Source: Ruminococcus sp.
GTDB taxonomy: Bacteria > Bacillota > Clostridia > Oscillospirales > Acutalibacteraceae
Reading direction: 5' to 3'
DNA: 34,918 nt
NCBI GenBank assembly: GCA_024403825.1
Contig: JAKSRB010000015.1
Span: 1 to 34,918 of the forward strand
Below, piece by piece: positions 1 to 7,798 of this stretch. The notes under the pieces are model-generated. The model was not told the origin of the DNA and made no database searches. It saw nothing but the letters and a program-made list of their open reading frames with translations. Each line of letters starts with the position of its first letter. Positions within the stretch are counted from its first letter, which is position 1. The translations under genes were made by a program, and so were the position numbers.

Positions 1-12
1 CCATAATTCCAT
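1..12 (-). CDS. Start of an unidentified leftward gene, cut by the window edge
   Basis: Read on the minus strand, positions 25 down to 1 show TAGGAG, seven bases, then ATG at 12-10, followed by codons for Glu-Leu-Trp. The ribosome binding site and its spacing are good, so a gene probably begins here and runs out of the window. Only four codons are visible, so the product cannot be named. It is divergent from the secreted-protein gene at 149. Confidence 0.45.
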
Positions 13-85
13 AATATTTCTCCTACCAATGTAACGCATCTATTGTAAACCTACATTGATTTCCGTGCTTTTTTATTAAAAATAC

Positions 86-114
86 TTGAAATACAGTACG
101 GAATTTGATATAAT
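86..114 (+). promoter_or_regulatory. Sigma-A promoter for the 149-1690 genes
   Basis: A -35 box TTGAAA (86-91) is followed by a 17-base spacer and a perfect -10 box TATAAT (109-114). Transcription would start near 121, about 28 bases before the start codon at 149. Confidence 0.75.
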
Positions 115-148
115 TCATTTGTATATGCAAACTAAATGAGGTTACAAT

Positions 149-709
149 ATGAAATCAGGTTCAGTAAAATTTATATTTTCAGCATTTATTTTGGTTGCTG
201 TAATTTGTATGTCTTTTGTGACAGCTTCAGCTGTTGATGAAGACGATAATCCTGTTGTTTTTGAAACAGAAGCTCATGCTTGGGATGAATTTGAATCACA
301 ACCGATTACTATTCCTTATGAACCAGAAGTTCAGGAAACTACTGAATATAACGAGCCTGTATATACCGAACCTCAGACAGAGTATTTTGAGCCTGTTACT
401 GATGCTGAACCTGTTACAGAGTATTATGAGCCTGAAACATTTCAGCAGAATTATGTTGTAGGCAATAACAACGATACTGACAATTATCAATCAACTACAT
501 CATTTCAAGCACCAACTATTGCAAAAACTGTCAGCACAAATAATTATTCTACAAATAATTTAGCAGGAATTATTTCATGGGGCTGTGTGTTTGTAGGTAT
601 TATAGTTCTGACGGTTGTAATTACAAGCACAAAGGCTGGAAATAACAATATCCAACCTGTTCAGAATAGTCAATCTGATTCTGTTGATATTAACAGCTTT
701 AGCAGGTAA
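149..709 (+). CDS. Secreted Glu/Pro/Thr-rich protein with C-terminal membrane anchor
   Basis: I do not recognise this 186-residue protein as a named family. Residues 1-28 look like a signal peptide: basic start, hydrophobic core, and a likely cleavage after Thr-Ala-Ser-Ala. Residues about 48-100 are low-complexity and acidic, with repeated Glu-Pro-Val/Glu-Thr-Glu-Tyr units. A Thr/Asn/Ser-rich linker follows. Residues about 138-161 form a hydrophobic segment, then a short polar tail. This suggests an extracytoplasmic, disordered, tyrosine-rich segment tethered to the membrane. The start has a GAGG site (138-141), and a strong promoter lies just upstream. The next gene, dus, begins six bases after the stop, so the two are co-transcribed, although no functional link is apparent. 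Confidence 0.75.
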   Translation: MKSGSVKFIFSAFILVAVICMSFVTASAVDEDDNPVVFETEAHAWDEFESQPITIPYEPEVQETTEYNEPVYTEPQTEYFEPVTDAEPVTEYYEPETFQQNYVVGNNNDTDNYQSTTSFQAPTIAKTVSTNNYSTNNLAGIISWGCVFVGIIVLTVVITSTKAGNNNIQPVQNSQSDSVDINSFSR

Positions 710-715
710 TATGTT

Positions 716-1690
716 ATGAAAGATTTGCTTATTGGTAATGTAAAACTAAAATCGCCTGCATTGCTTGCACCTATGGCAGGTGTCAGCGATAAGGCATATC
801 GTGAGCTTTGTATGCGTTTTGGTGCAGGTTATTGCGTCAGCGAGATGGTCAGTTCTAAGGCACTTTCTTTTAATAATAAGAAGAGTGAAGATTTGATGAC
901 CACATCCGAGTTTGAAAGACCTTGCGGTATTCAGATTTTTGGTGATGACCCAGCCTGTATGGCTCAGGCGGTTGAACACGCTATGCAGAATACTCCTGAT
1001 ATTATTGATATAAATATGGGTTGTCCTGCTCCTAAAATAAGCGGAAACGGAAGCGGAAGTGCATTGATGAAAAATCCTCAGCTATGCGGTGAAATTGTAC
1101 AGGCTGTTGTAAAGTCAAGTCCTGTTCCTGTTACCGTTAAAATCCGCAAGGGTTGGGATGATTCAATGATTAATGCTGTTGAGGTTGCAAAAATTGTCGA
1201 ACAGGCAGGAGCCTCAGCTATTACCGTTCATGGCAGAACCAGACAGCAATATTATAAACCACCTGTTGATTATCAGATAATCAGGCAGGTGAGAGAAGCT
1301 GTAAAAATTCCTGTTATCGCAAATGGCGATATTGATTCAGCAGAAAAAGCTAAGGAAGTTATGAATATTACAGGCTGTGACTTTGTTATGATTGGCAGAG
1401 CAAGTCTTGGTAATCCATGGCTTTTTTCTCAGATTAATTCATACCTTGAAAATCCTGAAATTCCACTTTATTATCCTACCATTGAGGAAAAGCTTCAGAT
1501 AATGGTTGAGCATATAACAGCTATGGTTGAGTATAAAGGGGAGTATATGGCATTAAGACAGGCAAGAAAGCTTGTTGCAGGATATTTTAAAGGAATGAGA
1601 GGAGCGGCTTCATTCAGAAATGAGGCAGGCAAAATTGAAACCTTGCAGGATTTACATAATTTGCGTAATAAAGTTTTAGAAATTATTTAA
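716..1690 (+). CDS. dus: tRNA-dihydrouridine synthase, DusB type
   Basis: This is an FMN-dependent enzyme that reduces uridine to dihydrouridine in tRNA, using NADPH. The 324-residue length fits the family. Visible motifs are APMAGVSDKAYRELC near the N-terminus (FMN site of the TIM barrel), DINMGCPAPK with the catalytic Cys103, the HGRTR stretch, and IANGDI and GRASLGNPW late in the barrel. A C-terminal helical domain completes the fold. The start follows the previous stop by six bases, with only a weak AGGT-like site, so expression probably depends partly on coupling to the upstream gene. In other Firmicutes dus often precedes greA and lysS; here glyA follows instead. Confidence 0.93.
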   Translation: MKDLLIGNVKLKSPALLAPMAGVSDKAYRELCMRFGAGYCVSEMVSSKALSFNNKKSEDLMTTSEFERPCGIQIFGDDPACMAQAVEHAMQNTPDIIDINMGCPAPKISGNGSGSALMKNPQLCGEIVQAVVKSSPVPVTVKIRKGWDDSMINAVEVAKIVEQAGASAITVHGRTRQQYYKPPVDYQIIRQVREAVKIPVIANGDIDSAEKAKEVMNITGCDFVMIGRASLGNPWLFSQINSYLENPEIPLYYPTIEEKLQIMVEHITAMVEYKGEYMALRQARKLVAGYFKGMRGAASFRNEAGKIETLQDLHNLRNKVLEII

Positions 1691-1705
1691 AGCTTTTTAT
1701 ATAAT
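1677..1705 (+). promoter_or_regulatory. Candidate promoter for glyA
   Basis: TAGAAA (1677-1682), a 17-base spacer and TATAAT (1700-1705) lie at the end of dus, so transcription would start near 1712. The -35 box matches only four of six positions. A small CCGC-TTTT-GCGG hairpin (1723-1734) sits in the resulting leader. Confidence 0.4.
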
Positions 1706-1769
1706 TTGTTTTGTTATTTAAACCGCTTTTGCGGATAGATACACCTTTTCAGATAAGGAGAATTTTAAT

Positions 1770-3026
1770 ATGAGTGAAAAAACAAATATTGCATCACTTG
1801 ATTATCTAAACAGCTATGACCCTGCTGTTGGTGAGGCAATGACAAATGAACTTAAAAGACAGCGTAGAAATCTTGAGCTTATTGCAAGTGAAAACATTGT
1901 ATCTCCAGCTGTAATGGCAGCAATGGGTAGCTTGCTTACAAATAAGTATGCTGAGGGTTATCCGGGCAAGCGTTACTATGGTGGTTGTGCTTGTGTTGAT
2001 GTTGTAGAGGAAATCGCTCGTCAGCGTGCTTGTGAGCTTTTTGGTGCAGAACACGCAAATGTTCAGCCACACTCTGGTGCTCAGGCTAATACTGCTGTAT
2101 ATTTTGCTATGCTCAATCCTGGTGATACAGTTATGGGTATGAATCTTAACGAGGGTGGACATCTTACTCATGGTTCACCGGTAAATATTTCTGGCAAATA
2201 TTTTAACTTTGTGCCATATGGTGTTGATTCTGAAACTCATCGTATTGATTATGATAAGGTGCTTGAAACCGCAAAAGAATGTAAGCCAAAGCTTATCGTT
2301 GCAGGTGCATCAGCATACCCAAGAGTTATTGATTTTGCAAAGCTCAGAGAAATTGCTGATGAAGTTGGTGCTTATCTTATGGTTGATATGGCACACATTG
2401 CAGGTCTTGTTGCCGCAGGTGTTCATCCAAATCCTGTACCATACTGTGAATTTGTAACTACTACAACTCACAAAACTCTCAGAGGACCTCGTGGCGGACT
2501 TATTCTCTGTCGTGAGGAGTTTGCAAAGCAGATTGATAAGGCAATTTTCCCAGGTACTCAGGGTGGTCCTCTTATGCATACTATTGCCGCAAAAGCAGTA
2601 TGCTTTGGTGAAGCATTAAAGCCTGAATTTAAGGAATATGGTGCAAAGATTGTATCTAACTGTAAGGCACTTGCTGACGGACTTCTCAAAAGAGGCAACA
2701 AGCTTGTATCAGGCGGTACAGATAACCATGTTTTATTAATTGACCTTAAGGACACAGATGTAACAGGTAAGGAGCTTGAGGCTCGTCTTGATGACTGCTA
2801 CATTACAGTAAATAAAAATACAATTCCTGGAGAGCCTCGTTCACCATTCGTTACAAGTGGCGTAAGAATTGGTACAGCGGCAGTTACAACCAGAGGACTT
2901 AATGAAGAGGATATGGACAAGATTGCTGAGTACATTACCCTTGTTATCAATGATTATGAGAACAGCAAGGAAATGGTTCGTGCAGGCGTAGAGGAAATTT
3001 GTAAGAAGTATCCACTTTACGAATAA
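1770..3026 (+). CDS. glyA: Serine hydroxymethyltransferase
   Basis: This PLP enzyme interconverts serine and glycine while charging tetrahydrofolate with a one-carbon unit. It is cytosolic and feeds purine, thymidylate and methionine synthesis. The 418-residue length is typical. The family signature is clear: ELIASEN near residues 36-42, the conserved RYYGGC stretch (68-73), DMAHIAGL (206-213), and [13 protein letters not shown], which contains the PLP lysine Lys235. The C-terminal [10 protein letters not shown] is also present. The start has an AAGGAG site nine bases upstream. It probably has its own promoter (1677-1705), although read-through from dus is possible. Downstream hairpins at 3057-3083 may end transcription. 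Confidence 0.97.
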   Translation: MSEKTNIASLDYLNSYDPAVGEAMTNELKRQRRNLELIASENIVSPAVMAAMGSLLTNKYAEGYPGKRYYGGCACVDVVEEIARQRACELFGAEHANVQPHSGAQANTAVYFAMLNPGDTVMGMNLNEGGHLTHGSPVNISGKYFNFVPYGVDSETHRIDYDKVLETAKECKPKLIVAGASAYPRVIDFAKLREIADEVGAYLMVDMAHIAGLVAAGVHPNPVPYCEFVTTTTHKTLRGPRGGLILCREEFAKQIDKAIFPGTQGGPLMHTIAAKAVCFGEALKPEFKEYGAKIVSNCKALADGLLKRGNKLVSGGTDNHVLLIDLKDTDVTGKELEARLDDCYITVNKNTIPGEPRSPFVTSGVRIGTAAVTTRGLNEEDMDKIAEYITLVINDYENSKEMVRAGVEEICKKYPLYE

Positions 3027-3056
3027 TTTAAAAATTTTTAGTTAAATTAATTAAAT

Positions 3057-3083
3057 ATTACATAAGCTTAATTTTTATGTAAT
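3057..3083 (+). terminator. Weak AT-rich hairpin after glyA
   Basis: ATTACATAA (3057-3065) pairs perfectly with TTATGTAAT (3075-3083) across a nine-base loop, 31 bases after the glyA stop. The stem is almost all A-T and no clean T-run follows, so it is a poor intrinsic terminator, though it may stabilise the transcript end. Confidence 0.35.
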
Positions 3084-3129
3084 TAAAAATTCTACAATAG
3101 AATTATATCTTTCAGATATACGAAAAACT

Positions 3130-3160
3130 GAAAAATTCTGCATAAATTATCGAATTTTTC
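3130..3160. promoter_or_regulatory. Inverted repeat just upstream of the DUF177-rpmF promoter
   Basis: GAAAAATTC (3130-3138) and GAATTTTTC (3152-3160) form a perfect 9-bp inverted repeat with a 13-base gap. The right arm ends two bases before the -35 box. The position suits an operator or an upstream A/T activation element; a late glyA terminator is less likely because no T-run follows. Confidence 0.35.
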
Positions 3161-3162
3161 GG

Positions 3163-3191
3163 TTGACAAAGAGCCAAACCTTTTGTATAAT
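3163..3191 (+). promoter_or_regulatory. Consensus sigma-A promoter for DUF177-rpmF
   Basis: TTGACA (3163-3168), exactly 17 bases, then TATAAT (3186-3191): a perfect match to the vegetative consensus. Strong expression suits a ribosomal protein operon. Transcription should start near 3198. Confidence 0.85.
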
Positions 3192-3238
3192 AAATTGTAG
3201 CGTTTTAATATGTGGTATGCGGTCAAGAGGTGCTTATA

Positions 3239-3733
3239 ATGCTGTTGGATCTTAAAAATGTCTTTTTAAATGAGGGCGAACAATTAAAGGTCGATTATCA
3301 GCTTAGCTTTGCAGATGTCGATATTGACGGTGTTTATCCATTCAAAACTCCGATTAATATTTGTGCTGTCGCTACTAACAGAGCAAGCCTTGTTACCCTT
3401 ACTATCAATGCTGTTTTTGATTACACTCGTAATTGCGACAGGTGTTGTGATGAATTTATCAGGCATATGGATTTGAGTTTTACTCATAATCTTGCCCAGA
3501 CACTTGTTGATGATGGCAATGATGATTATATTGAAACCCCTGATTTTAAACTCGAGCTTGACGAAATTGTTATTTCTGATATACTGCTTTCACTTCCTCA
3601 GAAAAACCTCTGTAAGAGTGACTGCAAGGGTCTTTGCTCAACCTGCGGACAAAACCTTAATGATGGTGATTGTTTGTGTGATAAGCGTCAGATTGACCCA
3701 AGGCTTGAGATACTTAAACAACTTATGAATTAA
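3239..3733 (+). CDS. DUF177 (YceD-type) protein upstream of L32
   Basis: This 164-residue protein belongs to the DUF177/YceD family, almost always encoded directly before rpmF. Bacterial and plastid members have been linked to 23S rRNA or ribosome maturation, but the mechanism is not settled. The C-terminal part carries the family cysteines (C-K-S-D-C, then C-S-T-C-G-Q-N-L-N and C-L-C), which could bind a metal. A GTG at 3212 would give nine more residues, but it lacks a ribosome binding site and lies only about 14 bases from the predicted transcription start. ATG 3239 has AGAGGTG seven bases upstream and was chosen. rpmF follows 20 bases after the stop. Confidence 0.88.
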   Translation: MLLDLKNVFLNEGEQLKVDYQLSFADVDIDGVYPFKTPINICAVATNRASLVTLTINAVFDYTRNCDRCCDEFIRHMDLSFTHNLAQTLVDDGNDDYIETPDFKLELDEIVISDILLSLPQKNLCKSDCKGLCSTCGQNLNDGDCLCDKRQIDPRLEILKQLMN

Positions 3734-3753
3734 TATATAAGGAGGTCTTTTCA

Positions 3754-3942
3754 ATGGCAGTACCAAAGAGAAAAACATCACATGCAAGAAAGAGTTCAAG
3801 ACGCTCAACAGTTTGGAAGCTTAATGCTCCTACACTCGTTGTTTGCCCTAACTGTGGCGAATTAAAGGCTGCTCATAAAGCTTGCAGTAACTGTGGTATG
3901 TATAACGGCAGACAGGTTATCGTTAAGAATAACGAACAGTAA
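3754..3942 (+). CDS. rpmF: 50S ribosomal protein L32
   Basis: This is the small basic L32 protein of the large ribosomal subunit, 62 residues, with the usual MAVPKRKTSHARK start. It is the zinc-ribbon form: CPNC (about residues 31-34) and CSNC (about 44-47) give four cysteine ligands. A strong AAGGAGGTC site precedes the start. It is co-transcribed with DUF177 from the promoter at 3163 and followed by a good terminator (3964-3995). The plsX/fab genes that often follow in other Firmicutes are absent here. Confidence 0.97.
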   Translation: MAVPKRKTSHARKSSRRSTVWKLNAPTLVVCPNCGELKAAHKACSNCGMYNGRQVIVKNNEQ

Positions 3943-3963
3943 TTTATATTTTTTAAACATTTT

Positions 3964-3995
3964 GGGTGACAGTTTTGCTGTTGCCCTTTTGTTTT
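3964..3995 (+). terminator. Rho-independent terminator of DUF177-rpmF
   Basis: GGGTGACAG (3964-3972) pairs with CTGTTGCCC (3978-3986) over nine base pairs, including two G-T pairs, with a five-base loop. TTTTGTTTT follows directly. Confidence 0.85.
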
Positions 3996-4014
3996 GCAAA
4001 TTTCTTTATTGCTA

Positions 4015-4043
4015 TTGATTATTTTTGTATTTTTGTGTAAAAT
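4015..4043 (+). promoter_or_regulatory. Promoter of the radical-SAM to rnmV operon
   Basis: TTGATT (4015-4020), 17 bases, TAAAAT (4038-4043). It lies between the rpmF terminator and the next gene, and no comparably placed promoter was noticed inside the eight-gene run that follows. Confidence 0.6.
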
Positions 4044-4085
4044 AGTAATGTTAATTATATTCCGCTTATCAAAAGAGGTGAGATT

Positions 4086-5405
4086 TTGGCTGTAGTAATT
4101 TATTCTGTGGCAACTAATAGTCATGCTGAAAAAGCAGGTATTGTTAAAGGTGAAACCTTGCTTTCAATTAATTCAAATGATATTGTAGATGTGCTTGATT
4201 ATAGATTTTATCAGGTAAACAGAAATCTTTCGCTTGAAATACAGGGAATAAATGGTGAAATCAGAACTGTAAATATAAGAAAAAGCGAGTATGAGGAAAT
4301 TGGTCTTGAATTTGAAACCTATCTTATGGACAAGCAACATTCGTGCAGAAACAAGTGTATTTTTTGCTTTATAGACCAGTTGCCAAAGGGTATGCGTGAA
4401 TCTCTGTATTTTAAAGATGATGACAGCCGATTATCTTTTCTTTTCGGAAATTATATTACACTTACAAATATTACGGAACACGAAATAGACAGAATAATTA
4501 AAATGCATATAAGTCCGATAAATGTTTCGGTTCATACTACTAATCCTGAATTAAGATGTAAAATGATGAATAATCGTTTTGCTGGAGATACCTTAAAATA
4601 TCTGAAAAGATTTGCTGATGCAGGAATAACTCTGCATTGTCAGATTGTTTCCTGCCCAGGCATAAATGACGGAGCGGAGCTTGTAAGAACACTAAATGAC
4701 CTTGATGAGCTTGGTGTTGAGATGACAGCTATTGTGCCTGTAGGACTTACACGATATAGAGAGGGTTTATATCCGCTTGTACCATATAATAAGGAAACAG
4801 CAGGACAAACTATTGATATAATAGAGGAAATAGGCAACAAATCAAAGGAAAAATGTGGCAGACGAAAATTTTTCCCGGGAGATGAATTTTTCATACTTGC
4901 AGAAAGACCGATACCAGAGCCTGATTATTATGAGGATTTTTCAGCACTTGAAGACGGTATTGGAATGATAGCATTTTTAACAGATGATGTTAAATGGGTG
5001 CTTGAAGAGCTTGAGTATGATGACACCTTAAGCCACACAATAACCTGTGTGTGTGGAGAGGGAGTTTTTCCTTTTATGAAAGACATAATGGCTTTGATTA
5101 ATGAAAAATTTCCTAATATAACAATAAATACTTACGCAATAAAAAACAACTTTTTTGGCGGAGGAATAAATGTTTCAGGTCTTGTAACAGGCGGAGATTT
5201 GATTGAACAGCTTAAGGGGAAAGCCCTTGGAGATAAACTGATTATACCGTCATCAATGCTCAGATTTGAAAATGATTTATTTCTTGATGATGTATCTACA
5301 GATGATGTTGAGCGAGAGCTTAATGTACCGTTGCAGGCGGTAAATAATAATGGTGAACAGCTTGTAAGGGCTGTAATTACAAAGGAGAGCGATAAAGATG
5401 AATAA
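4086..5405 (+). CDS. DUF512 radical SAM protein with N-terminal PDZ-like domain
   Basis: This 439-residue protein matches the widespread but uncharacterised DUF512 radical SAM family (TIGR03279 type). Residues about 1-65 resemble a PDZ domain (HAEKAGIVKGETLLSIN). The iron-sulfur motif is C87-x3-C91-x2-C94 in CRNKCIFCFIDQLP. The barrel continues with NPELRCKMMNNRFAG and the conserved QIVSCPGINDG. The DUF512 domain fills the C-terminal part, including PGDEFF and the FFGGGINVSGLVTGGDL stretch. The substrate is unknown. The start is TTG with AGAGGTGAG five bases upstream; no better start is seen. The last eight bases overlap der, so the two are translationally coupled. This suggests, but does not prove, a role near translation or ribosome assembly. 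Confidence 0.9.
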   Translation: MAVVIYSVATNSHAEKAGIVKGETLLSINSNDIVDVLDYRFYQVNRNLSLEIQGINGEIRTVNIRKSEYEEIGLEFETYLMDKQHSCRNKCIFCFIDQLPKGMRESLYFKDDDSRLSFLFGNYITLTNITEHEIDRIIKMHISPINVSVHTTNPELRCKMMNNRFAGDTLKYLKRFADAGITLHCQIVSCPGINDGAELVRTLNDLDELGVEMTAIVPVGLTRYREGLYPLVPYNKETAGQTIDIIEEIGNKSKEKCGRRKFFPGDEFFILAERPIPEPDYYEDFSALEDGIGMIAFLTDDVKWVLEELEYDDTLSHTITCVCGEGVFPFMKDIMALINEKFPNITINTYAIKNNFFGGGINVSGLVTGGDLIEQLKGKALGDKLIIPSSMLRFENDLFLDDVSTDDVERELNVPLQAVNNNGEQLVRAVITKESDKDE

Positions 5406-6723
5406 ACCTGTAATCGCAATAGTAGGCAGACCAAATGTTGGTAAGTCAACACTTTTCAATAAGCTGATAGGTCAGCGTTTGTCTATTGTTGATGACACTC
5501 CCGGAGTAACTCGTGACAGAATTTATGGAGAGATTGAATGGTGTGGCAAGAATGCATTTGTAGTTGATACAGGCGGTATCGAGCCAAAGTCAGATGATAT
5601 AATTCTTGTACAGATGAGAAGGCAGGCACAGCTTGCTATTGATACAGCAAATGCAATAATACTTGTAACTGATTTAAAGAGCGGACTTGTGGCGACTGAT
5701 TTGGATGTAGCACAAATGCTCCAGAAGTCAGGTAAGCCTATCGTGCTTTGTGTAAACAAATGTGACGGTGTTGGAGAGCCTGCACCTGAGTTTTATGAGT
5801 TTTATAATCTTGGACTTGGAGAGCCTGTACAGGTATCAGCTGTACATGGACATGGAACTGGTGACTTGCTTGACAGAGCCTTTGAAAGCATAGAGTATGA
5901 TTATTCAATGGAGGAAGACGAAACAATTATCAATGTTGCTGTAATTGGTAAACCAAATGCAGGAAAATCCTCACTTGTAAATAAAATCACAAATGAAGAA
6001 AGATGCATAGTATCTGATATAGCAGGAACTACAAGAGATACTATTGATACACTTGTTGAAAATAAGTATGGCAAATTTAATTTTACAGATACAGCAGGTT
6101 TAAGGCGTCAGAGTAAAATATATGATAATATTGAAAAATACAGTATTATCAGGGCAAAAATGGCTATCGAACGCAGTGATGTATGTGTAATTATGATTGA
6201 TGCAACAATAGGTGTAACCGAACAGGATACAAAGGTTGCAGGGCTTGCACACGATGCAGGCAGAGCGTGTATTCTCGCAGTAAATAAGTGGGATGCCATT
6301 GAAAAGAACGATAAAACAATGCAGGAATTTAGAAAAAAGCTTGATATAGATTTTGCATTTATGTCATATGCACCAAAGATTTTCATTTCTGCAAAAACAG
6401 GTATGAGAATTGATAAGCTGTTTGAGAGCATAGTCAGCTGTAATGAATCTGCTAATCGCAGAATTAAAACTGGTATGCTCAATGAATTGCTTGCACAGGC
6501 AACAACAAGGGTACAGCCTCCGTCTGATAAGGGAAAAAGATTAAAGATATTCTATATGACACAGGCAAGCGTAAAGCCACCAACATTTGTATTTTTCTGT
6601 AATAATGCACAGTTGTTTCATTTTTCATATCAGCGTTATCTTGAAAACAGAATAAGAGAAACCTTTGCTCTTGAGGGAACACCTGTAAGAATAGTGATAA
6701 GAGAGCGAGGAGAGAATAACTGA
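5398..6723 (+). CDS. der: Ribosome-assembly GTPase Der (EngA)
   Basis: Der is a double-GTPase needed for maturation of the 50S ribosomal subunit. The 441-residue length is normal. Two tandem G domains are clear. The first has GRPNVGKS (residues 10-17), DTPGVTRDR, DTGG and NKCD. The second has GKPNAGKS (184-191), DIAGTTRDT, DTAGLRR and NKWD. The C-terminal KH-like domain follows (from about residue 350), with the typical KRLKIFYMTQASVKPPTFVFF stretch. The start overlaps the radical SAM gene by eight bases, and the stop overlaps the plsY start by one base (TGATG), showing tight coupling on both sides. Confidence 0.97.
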   Translation: MNKPVIAIVGRPNVGKSTLFNKLIGQRLSIVDDTPGVTRDRIYGEIEWCGKNAFVVDTGGIEPKSDDIILVQMRRQAQLAIDTANAIILVTDLKSGLVATDLDVAQMLQKSGKPIVLCVNKCDGVGEPAPEFYEFYNLGLGEPVQVSAVHGHGTGDLLDRAFESIEYDYSMEEDETIINVAVIGKPNAGKSSLVNKITNEERCIVSDIAGTTRDTIDTLVENKYGKFNFTDTAGLRRQSKIYDNIEKYSIIRAKMAIERSDVCVIMIDATIGVTEQDTKVAGLAHDAGRACILAVNKWDAIEKNDKTMQEFRKKLDIDFAFMSYAPKIFISAKTGMRIDKLFESIVSCNESANRRIKTGMLNELLAQATTRVQPPSDKGKRLKIFYMTQASVKPPTFVFFCNNAQLFHFSYQRYLENRIRETFALEGTPVRIVIRERGENN

Positions 6724-7421
6724 TGAATTATTTTGTTGATATATTAATTGCTGTAGGTACAGCCTTAATTGCCTATCTGCTTGGCAGTATTAATACTGCT
6801 GTTATGGTGACATGGTTTGTTACAAAGGGCAAAAAGGATATTCGTGATATGGGAAGCGGAAATGCTGGTTTTACAAATGTTCTGAGAAGTGTTGGCAAAG
6901 CACCTGCTGTTATTACTATAGTATGTGATGCGTTAAAATGTGTGGTTGCTGTTCTTATCGGAGGTTTGTTGTTTTCATTATTTACCTCATCAGGGGAAAT
7001 TGAAACCGCAATGAACATTGCTTACGGAAAATATGTCGCAGGAATATTTTGTATTCTTGGGCATACATATCCTGTATATTTCCATTTCAAAGGTGGTAAG
7101 GGTGTTGTTACAGCGGCAGCCCTGATTGCCTCAGTTGACTGGAGAGTATTTATTTTTGTGATTTCGGCATTTATTATTTTGTTTGTAATTACAAAGATAA
7201 TTTCAATTTCAAGTATTACAGCAGCGGCAGTTTATGCACCTGTGACCTTTTTAGTAACATATTTCAATGATTACAGTAAAATGGGTTATCCATTCAGATT
7301 TGTTGTTCTGTCTTCGCTTGCGGCTTTAGCTATTGCTGTATTTATCATTGTTAAGCATAAGGAAAATATTGGCAGACTGTTGCGTGGAGAAGAAAAGAAG
7401 ATTACAGCAAAAAAGAAATAA
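6723..7421 (+). CDS. plsY: Acyl-phosphate:glycerol-3-phosphate acyltransferase PlsY
   Basis: This membrane enzyme uses acyl-phosphate to acylate glycerol-3-phosphate, the first committed step of phospholipid synthesis. Family motifs are present: YLLGSINTAV near the N-terminus, DMGSGNAGFTNVLR, and GHTYPVYFHFKGGKGVVTA. About five to six hydrophobic segments are visible. At 232 residues it is longer than the usual 190-210; the extra length is an inserted loop near residues 75-100 and a basic C-terminal tail rich in Lys/Arg. The start codon overlaps the der stop. Neighbouring der and plsY is a common arrangement in Firmicutes. Confidence 0.95.
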   Translation: MNYFVDILIAVGTALIAYLLGSINTAVMVTWFVTKGKKDIRDMGSGNAGFTNVLRSVGKAPAVITIVCDALKCVVAVLIGGLLFSLFTSSGEIETAMNIAYGKYVAGIFCILGHTYPVYFHFKGGKGVVTAAALIASVDWRVFIFVISAFIILFVITKIISISSITAAAVYAPVTFLVTYFNDYSKMGYPFRFVVLSSLAALAIAVFIIVKHKENIGRLLRGEEKKITAKKK

Positions 7422-7445
7422 TATAAATTATAAGGAGTGTTTGAA

Positions 7446-7787
7446 ATGTCAGATTGTTTATTCTGCAAAATTATTGAAGGCTCAATCCCTTCAACAAAGG
7501 TTTATGAAGATGAAAAAATATATTCTTTCAAGGATATAAATCCACAGGCACCTGTGCATGTTCTTGTTGTACCTAAGGAGCATATTTGTTGTGCAAATGC
7601 CATTGATGAAAGCAATGCAGATAATGTTGCATACATTTTTACAAAAATTCCTGCAATAGCAAAATCATTGGGACTTACAAACGGCTACAGAATTATCAAT
7701 AATTGTGGTGATGATGGCTGTCAGACAGTAAAGCATATACATTTTCATATTCTTGGCGGAACAAAGCTTTCCGAAAATATGGGCTAA
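7446..7787 (+). CDS. HIT-family nucleotide hydrolase
   Basis: This 113-residue protein is a histidine-triad (HIT) hydrolase of the Hint type, acting on nucleoside phosphoramidates or similar AMP-linked substrates. The catalytic triad is HIHFH (residues 97-101) within KHIHFHILGG. CLFCKIIEGSIPS at the N-terminus is the usual opening, with Cys4 and Cys7 as possible zinc ligands. A GTG at 7437 is in frame but overlaps the AAGGAG ribosome binding site (7432-7437), so ATG 7446 is the real start. The physiological substrate is not known. It lies inside the long operon, 24 bases after plsY. Confidence 0.93.
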   Translation: MSDCLFCKIIEGSIPSTKVYEDEKIYSFKDINPQAPVHVLVVPKEHICCANAIDESNADNVAYIFTKIPAIAKSLGLTNGYRIINNCGDDGCQTVKHIHFHILGGTKLSENMG

Positions 7788-7798
7788 GGTGTTAATTA

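Noticed and set aside
3212-3238. GTG start for DUF177 at 3212
   Set aside because: There is no ribosome binding site, and it is too close to the predicted transcription start. ATG 3239 has AGAGGTG at the right distance.
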